Shown: piece by piece, positions 1 through 8,743 of the stretch
How positions within the stretch are numbered: position 1 is the first letter of the stretch
How the letters are laid out: every line of letters starts with the position of its first letter
From: Streptococcus sp. CSL10205-OR2
Lineage (GTDB): Bacteria > Bacillota > Bacilli > Lactobacillales > Streptococcaceae
Assembly (NCBI RefSeq): GCF_025660655.1
Contig: NZ_JAOTIN010000007.1
Coordinates: 25,745 to 89,744, forward strand
Reading direction: 5' to 3'
DNA: 64,000 bases
Notes under the pieces: generated by a model
What the model saw: only the letters and a program-made list of their open reading frames with translations
Told to the model about the DNA's origin: nothing
Database searches by the model: none
Translations under genes and position numbers: made by a program

Positions 1-615
1 ATATTGCCAACCAAAAAGAATCCCTGCAAACAGCATGATAAAACCATTGAGAATCATTGAGATATTACCAACATCTCTACCCGTTTTTCTTCTAATAGCG
101 ACACTTATAATATCTGTGCCACCACTTGAAATATTGGCTCTAAAACCAAGGCCTACACCTACACCCATGAACAGCCCGCCAAAAATAGCATTAATCAACG
201 GATCAGTCGTTAATGTTGCTTGAGGCATAAACTGAACAAAGAGTGAGCTTAAAGTGACTGAGATAAAGGTAAAAACGGTAAATTTTCTTCCTATCCGGTA
301 CCAAGCCATTATAAGTAAGGGGATGTTTAAGAAGTAGTAGAAAAAAGCAACAGACAATCTTAATCCAACAGTTCTAAAAATAACTGCTGAAATGATTTGA
401 GATAGACCTGTCACGCCACTTGAGTAGACGTGTCCAGGTTGAAAAAAGAAATTGACAGCAATACTAAACAATAAACCAGTCAGAACCGCTGCTGAAATCT
501 TTTCACCATACTTTTCTCTAGAAATACCTCTTAAGGTCTTAAAAAGACCTACTTTTTTTGCCCAACGATTAATAATAAATTTAATGCGCTTGCTTAAGGA
601 TGCTTTTTTAATCAT
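1..615 (-). CDS. YitT family membrane protein (partial, C-terminus beyond window)
   Basis: The first 205 residues are readable, starting [10 protein letters not shown] at position 615 and running off the left edge without a stop. After a basic cytoplasmic N-terminus there are several hydrophobic segments, including one around residues 41-60 and a glycine-rich stretch [20 protein letters not shown] typical of the YitT/DUF161 family. The second YitT protein of the window (35369-36241) has the same motif pattern. The start overlaps the aspS stop by 8 bases, so it is probably translated as the last gene of a hisS-aspS transcript. YitT proteins are multi-pass membrane proteins of unclear function. 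The C-terminal cytoplasmic domain expected for the family is outside the window. Confidence 0.85.
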   Translation of the reverse strand, partial: MIKKASLSKRIKFIINRWAKKVGLFKTLRGISREKYGEKISAAVLTGLLFSIAVNFFFQPGHVYSSGVTGLSQIISAVIFRTVGLRLSVAFFYYFLNIPLLIMAWYRIGRKFTVFTFISVTLSSLFVQFMPQATLTTDPLINAIFGGLFMGVGVGLGFRANISSGGTDIISVAIRRKTGRDVGNISMILNGFIMLFAGILFGWQY

Positions 616-2368
616 TTTTTTTCACTGCTAAAGATAATTCTTCTAATTGTTTCTTTGAAACAATACTTGGTGCTTGCGTCATTGGATCAATGGCGCGATT
701 ATTTTTTGGAAAGGCAATAACCTCTCGTATATTTTCTTTTCCTGCTAAAAGCATCACAAAGCGATCGAGCCCAAGAGCTAAACCACCGTGTGGTGGAAAA
801 CCATAATCCATGGCATCTAATAAGAAGCCAAATTGTTCATAGGCGTCTTCTGTCTTAAAGCCTAAAGCTTTCAACATTCTTTCTTGAATGTCCTTTTCAT
901 TAATCCGTAAACTACCACCACCAAGTTCATAACCATTTAAAACAATGTCATAAGCAACAGCTTTCACTTTACTCAAGTCACCTTCTAATTCAGCAACGGT
1001 TTCTTTTTGTGGCAAGGTAAAGGGATGGTGAGCACTGGTGTAACGTTCTTCTTCTTTTGACCATTCAAACATTGGCCAATCAACCACCCATAAAAAGTTG
1101 AATTGTGACTCATCAATGAGGTTGAGTTCTTTGGCAATACGTGTTCTAAGAGCCCCTAGTGTGTCATTCACAATAGCAAGTTCATCTGCGACAAATAAAA
1201 CCAAATCATTATTGCTTAACTGTAAAGCATCTGTCAACTTGTCTGTTATTGTTGTTAAAAATTTTGCAATGGGACCTGTCAAGTTGTTGTCAATATACTT
1301 CACCCAAGCTAATCCTTTAGCCCCATATTGTTTAGCAGTTTCTGTTAGCTTGTCAATGTCTTTACGCGAATAGTTACTTGCGGCATCTTTAACCACAATG
1401 GCTTTAACACTTGGTGCTTCAGAAAATACTTTGAAATCTGTCGTACGAACAAGTTCTGACACATCTTGTAAAAGCATCTCGTATCTTGTGTCTGGCTTAT
1501 CACTACCGTATAAATTCATGGCATCGTCATAAGACATTCTTGGTAATGGTAGCGTAAGGTCAATGCCTTTTACTTCTTTCATCACCTTAGCAATCAAACC
1601 CTCAACAATGGTTTGAATTTCTTCCTCTGATAAAAATGAGGTTTCAAGGTCGACTTGTGTAAACTCAGGTTGACGGTCTCCTCTTAAATCTTCATCACGG
1701 AAACACTTAACAATCTGATAATAGCGATCAAAACCTGAGGCCATTAATAATTGCTTGGTGATTTGAGGACTTTGCGGCAGTGCATAGAAATGCCCTTCAC
1801 TAATACGACTAGGAACAAGATAATCACGCGCACCTTCTGGCGTTGATTTTGAAAGCATTGGTGTTTCAACATCAATAAATTCAAGATTATCTAGATAGTT
1901 TCTCATGATATGAGTCACTTTGGCGCGTAGTTTAAAGTTTTCTAACATGCTTGGGCGACGTAAATCAAGATAGCGATAACGAAGACGAATATCATCATTC
2001 ACTTCGATATGGTCTCTGATTTCAAAAGGTGTTGTTTTCGCTGTGTTTAAAATGGTTAGATTGGTAACGTGAACTTCAATTTTTCCTGTCGCTAGCTTAG
2101 GATTTTCTTGATCTCGTTTTTCCACTTTACCTGCGACTTCAATAACATATTCGTTTCTTAGGCTATCTGCAATTGACACTACTTCTTGACTAGCCACTTC
2201 TGGATTGATTACCAGTTGGACAACCCCTTCACGGTCTCTAAGGTCAATAAAGATGAGCCCTCCTAAGTCTCTACGTCTATCTACCCATCCTTTTAGGACG
2301 ACGTCACTTCCTTCATGTTCTAATCGAACACGTCCTGCATACATTGATCGCTTCATAAATTTCTCCAT
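608..2368 (-). CDS. aspS: aspartate--tRNA ligase
   Basis: Class II aminoacyl-tRNA synthetase that charges tRNA-Asp in the cytoplasm. The N-terminal OB-fold anticodon-binding domain covers roughly residues 20-110 ([15 protein letters not shown]). The flipping loop [14 protein letters not shown] is at about 175-188, motif 2 [20 protein letters not shown] at 221-240 and motif 3 [12 protein letters not shown] at 529-540. A bacterial GAD insertion lies between motifs 2 and 3. At 586 residues it is full length. The start used here overlaps the hisS stop by one base (TAATG). A second ATG four codons in ([10 protein letters not shown]) has its own GGAG and matches where the family usually starts, so the true start may be 2356. 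Confidence 0.97.
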   Translation of the reverse strand: MEKFMKRSMYAGRVRLEHEGSDVVLKGWVDRRRDLGGLIFIDLRDREGVVQLVINPEVASQEVVSIADSLRNEYVIEVAGKVEKRDQENPKLATGKIEVHVTNLTILNTAKTTPFEIRDHIEVNDDIRLRYRYLDLRRPSMLENFKLRAKVTHIMRNYLDNLEFIDVETPMLSKSTPEGARDYLVPSRISEGHFYALPQSPQITKQLLMASGFDRYYQIVKCFRDEDLRGDRQPEFTQVDLETSFLSEEEIQTIVEGLIAKVMKEVKGIDLTLPLPRMSYDDAMNLYGSDKPDTRYEMLLQDVSELVRTTDFKVFSEAPSVKAIVVKDAASNYSRKDIDKLTETAKQYGAKGLAWVKYIDNNLTGPIAKFLTTITDKLTDALQLSNNDLVLFVADELAIVNDTLGALRTRIAKELNLIDESQFNFLWVVDWPMFEWSKEEERYTSAHHPFTLPQKETVAELEGDLSKVKAVAYDIVLNGYELGGGSLRINEKDIQERMLKALGFKTEDAYEQFGFLLDAMDYGFPPHGGLALGLDRFVMLLAGKENIREVIAFPKNNRAIDPMTQAPSIVSKKQLEELSLAVKKND

Positions 2369-3654
2369 TATTTTCCTTGTGTTAATTCTTTATAAATACT
2401 TGCAAAATTCTCTTCTAGTTCATTGAGAGCCACTTCTTTTTCCTGTCTCGTCTGATTATTTTTGACAACAACTTTGTTTGATGCTAATTCTGACTCACCT
2501 AAAGTGATAACTATTTTAGCACCAAAAGCATCAGCGGACTTGAATTGTGCCTTTAGTTTTCTATCGAGGTAGTCTCTTTCGACTGAAAAACCTTGTTTTC
2601 TCAGTGCTTGAACAAGAGTGAGTGCTGCTGCGTTAACAGCATCACCTAAAACAACGACATAAACGTCAAGAGCATTTGTAACAGGAAGATTAACCCCTTG
2701 CTTTTCTAAAATCATGAGTAATCTTTCAACTCCGAGAGCAAAACCAAAACCAGGCGTTTCAGGTCCGTCGAAATACTCAACCAACCCATCATAACGACCA
2801 CCCGCACAGATTGTCAATTCTGTCTTATCGATAGTTGTGATAAATTCAAAAATCGTGTGATTATAATAATCTAACCCACGCACCATATTAGTGTCAATTA
2901 CAAAAGGAATGTTGAGCGCCTTTAGTAGCTGACAAACAGTATCAAAGTGTTGTTGACTCTCTTCATCGAGATAATCAAGAATAGAAGGGGCACCCTCTAC
3001 AACTTGCTTGTCTTCTTTTTCCTTGGAATCCAACACTCGAAGAGGGTTTTCCTCTAATCGACGTTGACTATCTTTTGAAAGCTTATCTCGCAAAGGCGTT
3101 AAATAATCAATTAATGCCTGACGATAATTTTTTCGACTCTCGGGATTGCCTAAACTATTTAGATGAAGTGTCACACCAGAAATCCCAAGAGTTTCAAATA
3201 GTTGATAAGCCATAGCAATCGTTTCAACATCCGTCGCGGGATTTTTTGAGCCAAATGCTTCTACTCCAATCTGATGAAATTCGCGCAAACGTCCTGCTTG
3301 GGGGCGTTCATAACGAAACATAGAACCCATATAATATAGCTTCACTGGCTTTTGCACTTCGGGAGCAAATAATTTATTTTCAACATAAGAACGCACCACT
3401 GGAGCTGTTCCTTCTGGTCGAAGAGTAATATGGCGATTTCCCTTATCGTAAAAATCATACATTTCTTTAGTGACGATATCTGTCGTATCACCAACCGAAC
3501 GACTAATCACTTCGTAGTGTTCAAACAAAGGCGTTCTAATTTCTTCGTAACGATAATTTTGAAATGTTTCACGTGACACCTTTTCAAGATATTGCCATTT
3601 GACTGAGTCTTTAGGCAAGATGTCCTGTGTGCCTTTTGGTTTTTGTAATTTCAT
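2368..3654 (-). CDS. hisS: histidine--tRNA ligase
   Basis: Class II synthetase charging tRNA-His. Motif 2 lies at about 108-130 ([20 protein letters not shown]), the histidine-specific motif [12 protein letters not shown] at 259-270, motif 3 [12 protein letters not shown] at 303-313, and a C-terminal anticodon-binding domain follows. The length of 428 residues is normal. The gene is followed by aspS with a one-base overlap, the standard Firmicute hisS-aspS pair. Its promoter must lie in the 186-base gap shared with divergent rpmF. There is no room for a full T-box leader, and I see none. Confidence 0.97.
   Translation of the reverse strand: MKLQKPKGTQDILPKDSVKWQYLEKVSRETFQNYRYEEIRTPLFEHYEVISRSVGDTTDIVTKEMYDFYDKGNRHITLRPEGTAPVVRSYVENKLFAPEVQKPVKLYYMGSMFRYERPQAGRLREFHQIGVEAFGSKNPATDVETIAMAYQLFETLGISGVTLHLNSLGNPESRKNYRQALIDYLTPLRDKLSKDSQRRLEENPLRVLDSKEKEDKQVVEGAPSILDYLDEESQQHFDTVCQLLKALNIPFVIDTNMVRGLDYYNHTIFEFITTIDKTELTICAGGRYDGLVEYFDGPETPGFGFALGVERLLMILEKQGVNLPVTNALDVYVVVLGDAVNAAALTLVQALRKQGFSVERDYLDRKLKAQFKSADAFGAKIVITLGESELASNKVVVKNNQTRQEKEVALNELEENFASIYKELTQGK
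3565..3580. promoter_or_regulatory. degenerate parS-like palindrome inside hisS
   Basis: TGTTTCACGTGACACC differs at two positions from the ParB-binding consensus TGTTTCACGTGAAACA. It lies in the 5' part of hisS. A better match is at 25485. Whether ParB binds this copy is inference. Confidence 0.45.
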
Positions 3655-3764
3655 AAGAGTCCTCTTCCATGACGTATTCCTATCTATTTTAACATAAAAA
3701 GAAAGGTTTTTTAGGGATATTGATAGCTATTTTTAAAAAAAGTTGAAAAAAACTGTCAAGTAAC

Positions 3765-3793
3765 TTTACTTTACAAAAAAGGTGTGCTATTAT
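3765..3793 (+). promoter_or_regulatory. promoter of rpmF-rpmG
   Basis: A -35 TTTACT (3765-3770) and a -10 TATTAT (3788-3793) are separated by 17 bases, about 50 bases before the rpmF start. The rpmF ATG has a strong SD (AAAAGGAG). Confidence 0.6.
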
Positions 3794-3840
3794 AGTGAAG
3801 TTGATATAAAATCAAATATAAGTATTAAAAGGAGATAAAC

Positions 3841-4023
3841 ATGGCAGTACCAGCACGTCGCACCTCAAAAGCGAAAAAGAATAAACGTCGTACACACTAT
3901 AAATTAGCAGCTCCAACTGTTAAATTTGATGAAACAACTGGAGATTACTCACGTTCTCACCGCGTATCACTTAAAGGATACTACAAAGGACGTCAAATCG
4001 CCAAAGCTGCTTCAGCAGAATAA
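3841..4023 (+). CDS. rpmF: 50S ribosomal protein L32
   Basis: A 60-residue basic protein starting [20 protein letters not shown], the conserved start of bL32, a component of the large ribosomal subunit. The two CxxC-type pairs of zinc-binding L32 proteins are absent, so this is the cysteine-free form, which does not depend on zinc. A strong SD precedes the ATG. It is co-transcribed with rpmG, whose start lies 15 bases after this stop, and runs divergently from hisS. Confidence 0.97.
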   Translation: MAVPARRTSKAKKNKRRTHYKLAAPTVKFDETTGDYSRSHRVSLKGYYKGRQIAKAASAE

Positions 4024-4038
4024 TAGGAGGGAGATCAC

Positions 4039-4188
4039 ATGCGCGTAAATATCACACTTGAACATAAAGAATCTGGTGAACGCTTGTACCTTACTTCAAA
4101 AAACAAACGTAACACACCAGACCGTATCAAATTGAAAAAATACTCACCAAAATTACGTAAACACGTTATTTTCACTGAGGTTAAATAA
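4039..4188 (+). CDS. rpmG: 50S ribosomal protein L33
   Basis: A 49-residue basic protein, [20 protein letters not shown] followed by a lysine/arginine-rich tail ending in FTEVK, recognisable as bL33. It contains no cysteine, so it is the zinc-independent form, like the adjacent L32. The SD AGGAGGGAG overlaps the end of rpmF. An intrinsic terminator follows 12 bases after the stop, making rpmF-rpmG a closed two-gene operon. Confidence 0.95.
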   Translation: MRVNITLEHKESGERLYLTSKNKRNTPDRIKLKKYSPKLRKHVIFTEVK

Positions 4189-4200
4189 TTGAATGAAAGA

Positions 4201-4236
4201 AAAGCCTATGGAATCAATGTTCCAAAGGCTTTTTTG
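4201..4236 (+). terminator. intrinsic terminator of rpmF-rpmG
   Basis: A 13-bp stem with one mismatch (AAAGCCTATGGAA / TTCCAAAGGCTTT) is followed by a T tract, immediately after rpmG. Confidence 0.85.
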
Positions 4237-4289
4237 TTGCATTTTTAATGATATAATAGACTTAAACAACTAACAGTTAGGAGACAACC

Positions 4290-5054
4290 ATGACAAAAGA
4301 AGAACTATACCAAGAATGGAAAAAAGAAGAGGAAATGGCTCATATTAAGGGCTGGGATTTTTCACATATCAGTGATCGCTATGCTGAAGAAGATGGTTTG
4401 CCTTGGGATTTTTCTAGCGTCATTAAAAAATACTTAACCGATGACTTGATGCTTTTAGATATGGAAACTGGCGGCGGTGAGTTTTTACTGTCATTAAAAC
4501 ATCCCTATCACAAAACCGCTGCTATTGAAGGCTATCCACCTAATGTTGACTATTGTAAAGAGGTTCTACTCCCCTTAGGTATTGATTTTAAAGAGGCAGA
4601 TGGTGCAGCTCCTTTACCTTTTGAGGATGAGAGTTTTAATGTCATCACTAATCGTCACGGTGATTACACACCTTCTGAACTACATCGACTCTTAAAACAA
4701 GACGGTTATTTTATCACCCAACAAGTTGGGGCTAAAAATGATAGAGAACTGGTTGAATTACTGTTACCAGAACTTAAAGACTTACCTTATTCGAATCATT
4801 TTTTAAAATTTAGAGAAAAAGAATTAATAGCAAATGGCTTTGACATTCTGGAAAGTGGTGAAGTCTATCAACCAATACGTTTCTTTGATATTGGTGCCTT
4901 AGTTTGGTTTGCAAAAATCATCGAATGGGAATTTGTCGGTTTTTCTGTGGATAAACATTTTGATCATTTATTAAAAGCACAAGAAATGATTGATAGAGAT
5001 GGCTTTGTAGAAGGACGTATTCACCGTTTTTATTTGGTGGCAAAAAAGAAATAG
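4290..5054 (+). CDS. class I SAM-dependent methyltransferase
   Basis: A 254-residue soluble protein. The glycine-rich SAM-binding motif I is LLDMETGGGE at about 55-64, followed by an acidic residue at the next strand (AAIEGY) and a motif-II-like segment PLPFEDESFNVITNRHG around 108-124. This is the Methyltransf_11 fold. The substrate cannot be told from sequence. An SD (TTAGGAG) precedes the ATG. It is monocistronic, between the rpmG terminator and a bidirectional terminator. Relatives occur as accessory genes in many Firmicutes. Confidence 0.85.
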   Translation: MTKEELYQEWKKEEEMAHIKGWDFSHISDRYAEEDGLPWDFSSVIKKYLTDDLMLLDMETGGGEFLLSLKHPYHKTAAIEGYPPNVDYCKEVLLPLGIDFKEADGAAPLPFEDESFNVITNRHGDYTPSELHRLLKQDGYFITQQVGAKNDRELVELLLPELKDLPYSNHFLKFREKELIANGFDILESGEVYQPIRFFDIGALVWFAKIIEWEFVGFSVDKHFDHLLKAQEMIDRDGFVEGRIHRFYLVAKKK

Positions 5055-5063
5055 ATATTATCA

Positions 5064-5100
5064 AAAAACTTAGAATGAGTAGTACTCATTCTAAGTTTTT
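5064..5100. terminator. bidirectional intrinsic terminator
   Basis: A perfect 17-bp-arm hairpin (AAAAACTTAGAATGAGT, 3-nt loop, complement) has T tracts on both strands between the converging methyltransferase and phosphoesterase genes. Confidence 0.9.
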
Positions 5101-5125
5101 CGTTTCAAGGGTGTTTTGTCTACTC

Positions 5126-5983
5126 TTATCTTTTTAGCTGATCTTTTCTACCTTTAAGCCATTTGTCAACATCTTCTTTGTAATGATAATCATCAATAAT
5201 CTTTTGTAGATAAGGACGGTCTTTGTCCTTGTTGACGCCTGTGTTTAACAGTTCCTGATATAATTCTAAAAAAGGAAGGTGAGCCGTTTCTGCAGATGAG
5301 AGCTCTTGTTCTTTATTATAATTAACCTTTCTAAAAAGAATATCAGAGTAGCCTTGTTCATCGATGGTCAGTATGGCATACTGCGCTCGCAAATCATTTC
5401 TCAATTCTTTTCTTGGGTAATAAGGTTGTCCAATGCTACCTGGATTGATGATGATTTGGTTTTTGCTGCTATATCTTAAAAGAGGTTGATGGACATGCGC
5501 AAAAATAGCGATGTCATCTTGATGAGATAAAAATAAATCATCAAACGCTTTCGTGCTATTGGTCACCATTAACTCTCTGCCCCAATTTTTGGTTGGTAAA
5601 TGGTGAGAGATAGAAATTCTTAAACCATTAATCGTTTTTTGAACGTTTAGTGGCATCTCTCGTATATCCTTGATGCGTTGAGGAGGTAATTTATTTTCCA
5701 AATATTGCGCCAATCTTGATAGATAAATTTCATCGGTAGAGTTGGTTGTGTACTCTCCATCAAGAGCTTCTATCAAACAATCATCCCAGTTTCCTCTAAT
5801 CTTGACCGTTACTGGTAATTGATCTAACAAACTAAAAATATTTTCACTACCTGGTCCGGGCATTAAAATGTCCCCCAATAACCAGTAGTCAGTCACTTTA
5901 TTTTTCTTGGCATCTTCAACCACAGCTTTTAAAGCCTCATAATTGCCGTGGATATCAGCTAGCAATGCAATTTTAACTATCAT
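5126..5983 (-). CDS. calcineurin-like metallophosphoesterase
   Basis: A 285-residue protein with the metal-binding motifs of the superfamily in order: DIHGN (residues 10-14), GDIL (37-40), GNWDD (64-68), SHH (about 126-128) and a C-terminal AHVHQP around 160. The N-terminal half resembles YfcE/YvnB-type phosphodiesterases. The C-terminal 90 residues are less conserved. The substrate is unknown. The start MIVKIALLADIHG places the first metal motif where the family has it. It is monocistronic, ending at the shared bidirectional terminator. Confidence 0.85.
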   Translation of the reverse strand: MIVKIALLADIHGNYEALKAVVEDAKKNKVTDYWLLGDILMPGPGSENIFSLLDQLPVTVKIRGNWDDCLIEALDGEYTTNSTDEIYLSRLAQYLENKLPPQRIKDIREMPLNVQKTINGLRISISHHLPTKNWGRELMVTNSTKAFDDLFLSHQDDIAIFAHVHQPLLRYSSKNQIIINPGSIGQPYYPRKELRNDLRAQYAILTIDEQGYSDILFRKVNYNKEQELSSAETAHLPFLELYQELLNTGVNKDKDRPYLQKIIDDYHYKEDVDKWLKGRKDQLKR

Positions 5984-6140
5984 CTGTTTTCTCCATTATT
6001 ATTATTTTCTCAATTATTGCTACTTTTGGCAAGTAAAATTAACCTCTAACGACTTCTTCAAACACTTTTAAAGAGAGAATCTTGTACGATAGCCATAAAA
6101 GATGATACAATAAAACAACAATCAAAAGGAGGATAGGTCT

Positions 6141-6194
6141 ATGATACTAAGCAAACAAAAAACGCCAATTTGTGAGGATGGCGCAAAAAAATAG
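6141..6194 (+). CDS. possible 17-residue ORF with strong SD
   Basis: ATG at 6141 opens a 17-codon frame (MILSKQKTPICEDGAKK). It is preceded by the near-consensus SD AAAGGAGG with good spacing, stronger than that of the pseudogene downstream. I do not recognise the peptide. It could be a leader peptide, the leftover 5' end of a lost gene, or a chance frame behind a relic SD. Confidence 0.3.
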   Translation: MILSKQKTPICEDGAKK

Positions 6195-6229
6195 TCTCAC
6201 AAAATCTGATATCGGAGTGTGACAAATAC

Positions 6230-6755
6230 ATGACCATTGATTTTTACTTGGAGACAAAACGATTAATCATTAGACCTTTACAGGTTTCTGACTATCCCTC
6301 TTGGTTTGAAGGTTTCTCAAACCGTCTACCCTCTCAGCATGCATTTGATGAGGGACTTTTAGAGATGTCGATAGCGACATCAGCTATGGCAAAAGGACGA
6401 CACTTACATTCTTGCCATTTTTGATAAGAATAATCGTCATTTAGGAATGATTAATATTGCTACATTGGCGCGTGCCAACTTCAACTGGGGAGAACTTGGG
6501 TATGCAGTGCATAATTACCTTTGGCGTCAAGGCATCGCCTATGAAGCCCTCTCTAATCTACTACCTTATCTTGAAGACCACTTCAACTTTCATCGACTAG
6601 AAGCTCATATTAACCCAACAAATCACCCATCACAACAATTAATCCAAAAATTGGGCTTTCATTTTGAAGTGACTAGAGAAAAATTTAGCTTTGAAAATGG
6701 CAAATGGACGGATAAGGATATCTTCTTTCTCAATTTACACGATAAAGAACTATAA
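6230..6755 (+). pseudogene. GNAT (RimJ/RimL-type) acetyltransferase, disrupted
   Basis: The two halves of one ribosomal-protein-alanine-acetyltransferase-like protein lie in different frames. The first half (from 6230, MTIDFYLETKRLIIRPL...) runs to about DEGLLEMS and then hits a stop at 6424. The second half resumes in another frame near 6384 (RHQLWQKDDTYILAIFDKNN...) and continues through GELGYAVHNYLWRQGIAYEA to 6755. Compared with my recollection of relatives of about 185 residues, roughly a dozen residues are missing at the junction, so a small deletion rather than a single-base slip best explains the shift. Acetyl-CoA-binding residues survive in the second half, but no intact product is possible without recoding. 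Confidence 0.85.
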
Positions 6756-6761
6756 GAAAAC

Positions 6762-6790
6762 CTCCAAGAAAAAATATTTCTTGGAGATTT
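6762..6790. terminator. bidirectional intrinsic terminator
   Basis: A perfect 10-bp stem CTCCAAGAAA / TTTCTTGGAG with T tracts on both sides separates the acetyltransferase pseudogene (plus) from the regulator (minus). Confidence 0.85.
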
Positions 6791-6794
6791 TTAG

Positions 6795-7010
6795 TCATCC
6801 ATCCTTCAGCTGAAAGAGACGTTCAATCGTCATATCAAAGACACGCGCAATTTTTAGTGCCATTTCTAAGGAAGGATTGTAGCGATTGTTTTCAAGATGA
6901 ATAATCGTCTCTCGCCTCACTCCGACCAAATCTGCTAATTCTTGCTGGGTCATGCCAACTGATTCTCTGACGGCTTTTAAATTAGTCCTAATCTGACTTT
7001 CTTTCGCCAT
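6795..7010 (-). CDS. XRE-family transcriptional regulator
   Basis: A 71-residue protein consisting only of a helix-turn-helix domain: GMTQQELADLVGVRRETIIH around 20-39, then LENNRYNPSLEMALKIARVF. Small regulators of this kind usually act as repressors of their own operon. I chose the ATG at 7010 (MAKESQ) because GGGGG sits five bases upstream. An upstream in-frame ATG at 7022 would overlap the preceding gene. It starts 2 bases after the membrane-protein gene, with which it forms a two-gene operon. Confidence 0.85.
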   Translation of the reverse strand: MAKESQIRTNLKAVRESVGMTQQELADLVGVRRETIIHLENNRYNPSLEMALKIARVFDMTIERLFQLKDG

Positions 7011-7012
7011 TG

Positions 7013-7597
7013 TTACCCCCATTTTTCAAAGAAGAAAAAGACAGCGGCAAATAGTAAGACCAAAAGGCCAACCACAACAAAGAGATAACCCGGAAAAATA
7101 GTAATAGAGCCTGTTAAAGCAAGAATCATGGCTAAAATGAATAAGATCAATAGGCTAAGTGAAAACATGACTGAAGCTGTTTTTGCTAAGTTACTGATAA
7201 AACGTTCATCCGGTTTTTCCTTGGTTTTCTTAAGGATAAAATGTAATAAAAAGACTAGTTGAACCAGAAGTCCTAGTCCCAAAAAGATTTCTTTCACATA
7301 ATACTTACCAACACTTGGTGTTGATGCCCAAACACCAATGGTGTAGATAATGGTTGATAGCATGACCAAAATAGAATGTAACTTTTCAGCAATACCAAAC
7401 TCTCTTTTGCGACCAAAATCATATGACCCTGTCATGAGAATGGTTGCAATAGATACTCCTCCACCAATGCTAACTATCCCGACAATTAGCCCTTTGGTTA
7501 ACCAACCTAAATCGTTTTGACCAAAGATGATTTGGTAATCAATCATTAAAAAAATAATGAGCATGACTAAAATAAGCAGTGTTTTAAATTTTTTCAT
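7013..7597 (-). CDS. multi-pass membrane protein paired with XRE regulator
   Basis: About 194 residues from ATG at 7597 (MKKFKTLLILVML); a TTG nine codons upstream is possible but less likely. Hydrophobic segments lie near residues 5-22, 35-55, 76-90, 105-125 and 145-190, with short basic loops, giving five or six membrane spans. Membrane proteins of this size commonly precede a small XRE regulator in Firmicutes and carry DUF names. No catalytic motif is visible and I do not assign a function. The gene ends 2 bases before the regulator start, implying translational coupling. Confidence 0.75.
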   Translation of the reverse strand: MKKFKTLLILVMLIIFLMIDYQIIFGQNDLGWLTKGLIVGIVSIGGGVSIATILMTGSYDFGRKREFGIAEKLHSILVMLSTIIYTIGVWASTPSVGKYYVKEIFLGLGLLVQLVFLLHFILKKTKEKPDERFISNLAKTASVMFSLSLLILFILAMILALTGSITIFPGYLFVVVGLLVLLFAAVFFFFEKWG

Positions 7598-7694
7598 TTC
7601 TCTTTCTTTCTTATAAACCGACAATAATGTCTGTGATGTTATAAATATATCACATCGACACGTTTAAAACAAGTTTTTTTCTGTTAGTTAAAGT

Positions 7695-7725
7695 ATAAAA
7701 GAGCTCATCAAGTGAGCTCTTTTAT
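7695..7725. terminator. intrinsic terminator (serves the minus-strand GNAT gene)
   Basis: A perfect 11-bp stem AAAAGAGCTCA / TGAGCTCTTTT flanked by A and T runs, 16 bases beyond the stop of the tandem-GNAT gene. Confidence 0.85.
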
Positions 7726-7740
7726 CGTTGTAACATCTAA

Positions 7741-8607
7741 TTAGTCTCGTTTCTCTCTCAAATAAACAATTTGCGTTTGATAGGTAAACCCTAGTTTTTC
7801 ATAGAGTCTTCTTGCACCAACATTGTCATCATCTACAGCAATTTGGAAAGAGTTTGCAGCTTTTTGAATCAGGTTGTTGATTATCATCTTAACCAAGTAA
7901 GAACCAATACCTTTTCCTCGGTAGGCTTCTATGACAGCTAAGCCATAAAGATAGTAATCCTCAGAACTGATATTCACCGTACACGAGGCAAGAACCTTGT
8001 TCTCTTCTGAAAGGATATAAAGTAAACTATCGTCATCACCAATTGCTTCTGTGACATACTGATAGTGTATCTCTTTAGTCTCATCATCAAAAGCAGACAT
8101 TTTAACAGCCACAATCGCATCAACATCACTAAGCGCTGCTTGTTTAACCTGCCATTCTTCCTTTGGTGTTACGTCAAAAGGGTCACTGTTACGTCCAAGC
8201 AAAATTTCTGTATCTTCAAGTTGGTTTAACTGTAAATTGGTGAGAAAATCAGGATTTGAAGTCAAAAATTGGGCTTCTGTGATAAAAAGAGGTGGGTCTA
8301 ACTGATAATCTTTTGTTTCTCTTTTAAAACTATCATATAGAGCTGTCGCGTAGCCTTGTCTTCTATGATCTGGATCCACCAAAACACTAAGCTCTGCCTC
8401 TTTACTATCAGCATAAACACCAAGAAAAGCAATTAATTTTTCTTTTTCATACCCTAAAAAGAAGCTCGGTAAATGGCTGTCAAAATTTAACATATTTGAC
8501 AAGTAAGGTTCCTTAAAAGTCTTATCATAGGCTTGACATTTTTTAATCAGGGTTTTGACGTCTTTTAATTCTTGGTCATTTAAGACGGTTCTAATCACTT
8601 GTTTCAT
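7741..8607 (-). CDS. tandem GNAT-domain acetyltransferase
   Basis: A 288-residue protein with two GNAT folds. The first (about 1-130) carries the acetyl-CoA-loop motif RRQGYA in VDPDHRRQGYATALYDSF. The second (about 150-288) carries AYRGKGIGSYLV followed by the typical end GARRLYEKLGFTYQTQIVYL. The C-terminal domain looks the more canonical and is probably the catalytic one. The substrate is unknown. The gene is monocistronic with its own terminator. A leader of about 130 bases separates it from the next gene. Confidence 0.85.
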   Translation of the reverse strand: MKQVIRTVLNDQELKDVKTLIKKCQAYDKTFKEPYLSNMLNFDSHLPSFFLGYEKEKLIAFLGVYADSKEAELSVLVDPDHRRQGYATALYDSFKRETKDYQLDPPLFITEAQFLTSNPDFLTNLQLNQLEDTEILLGRNSDPFDVTPKEEWQVKQAALSDVDAIVAVKMSAFDDETKEIHYQYVTEAIGDDDSLLYILSEENKVLASCTVNISSEDYYLYGLAVIEAYRGKGIGSYLVKMIINNLIQKAANSFQIAVDDDNVGARRLYEKLGFTYQTQIVYLREKRD

Positions 8608-8703
8608 CTGTTTCTCCTTGTTCTAGCTAGAAAGGTCTTCATTTCCATTTTCTACTAGCTTTCTTATGAGGATTATCGTCATTATTATAGCAAATTTTTT
8701 GCA

Positions 8704-8735
8704 GAAAAAAGAGCTCTTAGATTACTAAGAACTCT
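8704..8735 (-). terminator. intrinsic terminator of the flavoprotein gene
   Basis: An 11-bp stem with one wobble (AGAGCTCTTAG / CTAAGAACTCT on the plus strand) followed on the minus strand by a T tract. Confidence 0.8.
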
Positions 8736-8743
8736 CGATGTGA

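Noticed and set aside
3655..3840. T-box leader for hisS/aspS (and the gap before trpS)
   Set aside because: The gaps are under 190 bases and shared with divergent promoters, and no T-box sequence or specifier/terminator pair is visible.
6150..6180. Minus-strand terminator-like CGCCA/TGGCG hairpin with T tract
   Set aside because: No minus-strand gene ends there. The 5-bp stem overlaps the mini-ORF and could be chance.
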